NCBI GenBank assembly: GCA_946482585.1
Contig: CAMLSI010000217.1
Coordinates: forward strand, 1-8,645
From: an uncultured Lysobacteraceae bacterium
Lineage (GTDB): Bacteria; Pseudomonadota; Gammaproteobacteria; Xanthomonadales; Rhodanobacteraceae
Direction of reading: 5' to 3'
DNA: 8,645 bases
Under the pieces are notes generated by a model. That model saw only the letters and a list, made by a program, of their open reading frames with translations. It had not been told where the DNA came from and ran no database searches. The number at the start of each line of letters is the position of its first letter. Positions within the stretch are counted from its first letter, which is position 1. Below are positions 7,782 through 8,645 of the stretch, one piece after another. Made by a program: the position numbers and the translations under genes.

Positions 7782-8449
7782 GCGGTCGCACCCGGGCGCA
7801 CGGCGCGGACAGCGGCGTTCGACGCGGCCGAGTTCGGATCGGGCTGCTGCTGCGCGGCGAGCTCGTCGAGCAGTGCAATGGCCTCCTTTTCCATGACGAC
7901 GACGAGGCCCGACACGCGCGAGCGGAAATAGCGATGGAAGATGTAGGCCGGCACCGCGACGACGAGGCCGGTGGCGGTACAGACCAGCGCTTCGCCGATG
8001 CCGCCGGCCATCTGCTGCGCATTGCCGATGCCGTGCACCATGACCGCGAGGAACATGCGGATCAGGCCGATGACGGTGCCGAGCAGGCCCAGCAGCGGCG
8101 AGATCAGTGCGATCGTGCCGAGCGTGTTGAGATAGCGCTCGAGCCGGTGCACGACGTGGCGGCCGGCGTCTTCGATGCGTTCCTTGATGATCTCGCGCGA
8201 GCGGTTGCGCACGGACAGGGCCGCGGCCAGCAGCTCGCCGAGCGGCGAATTCTTACTCAAGGTATCGATGTGCGAGGGATCGAGCTTGCGCGTGCGCGCC
8301 CAGGTGCGGACTTGTTCGCCGAGTTCGGGCGGCGCGACGGTCTTCTGGCGCAGGGACCAGAACCGTTCGAGGATGATGGCCAGCGCCACCGCGGAACAGA
8401 TCAGGATGGGCACCATCGCCCAGCCACCGGCCATCAGGATCTCAAGCAC
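7778..8449 (-). CDS. exbB: ExbB/TolQ/MotA-family proton channel protein
   Basis: Inner-membrane protein of 223 aa that should form the pentameric proton-channel scaffold around the ExbD helices. It has three transmembrane segments, near 9-29, 112-134 and 152-173, with the large cytoplasmic part between the first and second, as in ExbB/TolQ. Family motifs are SPLLGLLGTVIGLIRMF (117-133) and GGIGEALVCTATGLVVAVPA (149-168). The C-terminal tail after about 198 is Pro/Ala-rich and probably flexible. The start is the GTG at 8449, with GGAG nine bases upstream (8459-8462) and a candidate promoter beyond it. An ATG at residue 6 would remove only five residues, but it lacks that spacing. As the first gene of the four-base-overlap chain it probably sets expression of msbA and lpxK as well. 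Confidence 0.94.
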   Translation of the reverse strand: MLEILMAGGWAMVPILICSAVALAIILERFWSLRQKTVAPPELGEQVRTWARTRKLDPSHIDTLSKNSPLGELLAAALSVRNRSREIIKERIEDAGRHVVHRLERYLNTLGTIALISPLLGLLGTVIGLIRMFLAVMVHGIGNAQQMAGGIGEALVCTATGLVVAVPAYIFHRYFRSRVSGLVVVMEKEAIALLDELAAQQQPDPNSAASNAAVRAVRPGATA

Positions 8450-8508
8450 GTGCGATCACTCCGAGCTACAGGGAACGCGGCGCGACCGGACGCGCGCCGA
8501 ACGGACCG

Positions 8509-8535
8509 ATCATAGCAGCGAATCCGGCAGGTCTA
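8509..8535 (-). promoter_or_regulatory. Candidate extended -10 promoter for the exbB-exbD-msbA-lpxK(-selO) operon
   Basis: On the minus strand, TGCTATGAT (plus 8509-8517) combines a TATGAT -10 box (5 of 6 to TATAAT) with the upstream TGn of an extended -10. A weak -35-like TAGACC lies at 8530-8535 with a short 15-bp spacer, which is tolerable for an extended -10 promoter. The predicted transcript start would be near 8502, giving a leader of about 50 bases that contains the GGAG site for exbB. It is one of the few AT-containing hexamers in a very GC-rich stretch. Confidence 0.45.
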
Positions 8536-8645
8536 GTGCGGCATCGATCGCGCGAACGCGACGCGCCCGCGCGCTGCGGCGGAGGCCGCGACCGCCGCGT
8601 GCGGACGGCCTGCTGCCGGTGACCGTCAAGGCGATCGAAGGCGGC

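Noticed and set aside
8510..8645. Minus-strand frame open from the window edge to a TGA at 8510-8512 (about 44 codons), possibly the 3' end of an upstream gene such as comEC
   Set aside because: It is too short, with no recognised motif, and other frames here are also open. The gene order in relatives makes an upstream minus-strand gene possible, but the sequence inside the window does not support a call.
8619..8645. Plus-strand GTG at 8619 followed by VTVKAIEGG, a possible start of a divergent gene
   Set aside because: Only nine codons are visible, with no Shine-Dalgarno sequence upstream.

Overview
The window reads as chromosomal DNA from a GC-rich Gram-negative bacterium, most likely a gammaproteobacterium of the Xanthomonadales/Nevskiales kind. 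The reasons are the gene order exbB-exbD-msbA-lpxK, an OprO/OprP-type outer-membrane porin, lipid A genes, and strongly GC-biased third codon positions. The taxon is an inference from gene content and order, not from a marker gene. All six supported genes are on the minus strand, so transcription runs from high to low coordinates.

Right part (about 8535 down to 4604, or 2937 with selO): a compact cell-envelope operon. A candidate extended -10 promoter near 8509-8535 and a GGAG ribosome binding site precede exbB, a proton-channel protein of the ExbB/TolQ/MotA family. It is followed by exbD (ExbD/TolR family), msbA (lipid A flippase) and lpxK (lipid A 4'-kinase). Each gene overlaps the next by exactly four bases (ATGA or GTGA), so translation is probably coupled along the chain. 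LpxK adds the 4'-phosphate that completes the lipid A core, MsbA flips core-lipid A across the inner membrane, and ExbBD-like proteins deliver proton-motive energy to envelope machinery. selO, a protein AMPylase with a pseudokinase fold, is joined to the end by a possible fifth member of the series: an in-frame GTG overlaps the lpxK stop in the same way. kdsB and Trm112-type genes, which often follow lpxK in related bacteria, are absent here.

Middle part (2936-2531): a 406-base non-coding stretch between selO and the porin. It contains an AT-rich island, a 7-bp direct repeat and a perfect 7-6-7 inverted repeat, so it is probably the control region of the porin.

Left part (2530-14): an OprO/OprP-type porin with a signal peptide and a C-terminal aromatic residue, then a candidate intrinsic terminator, then a GT-A glycosyltransferase with a TPR-like C-terminal half. 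The glycosyltransferase frame stays open upstream as far as 1348, but its conserved N-terminus begins at 1111.

No tRNA, rRNA, CRISPR array, insertion sequence, phage or defence gene was seen. Very long open frames on the plus strand (for example 542-2536, 2550-4523 and 5521-7572) are antisense shadows of GC-rich genes. The region is mostly ordinary. The points that merit a second look are the attachment of selO to the lipid A operon, the serial four-base overlaps, and the repeats upstream of the porin.
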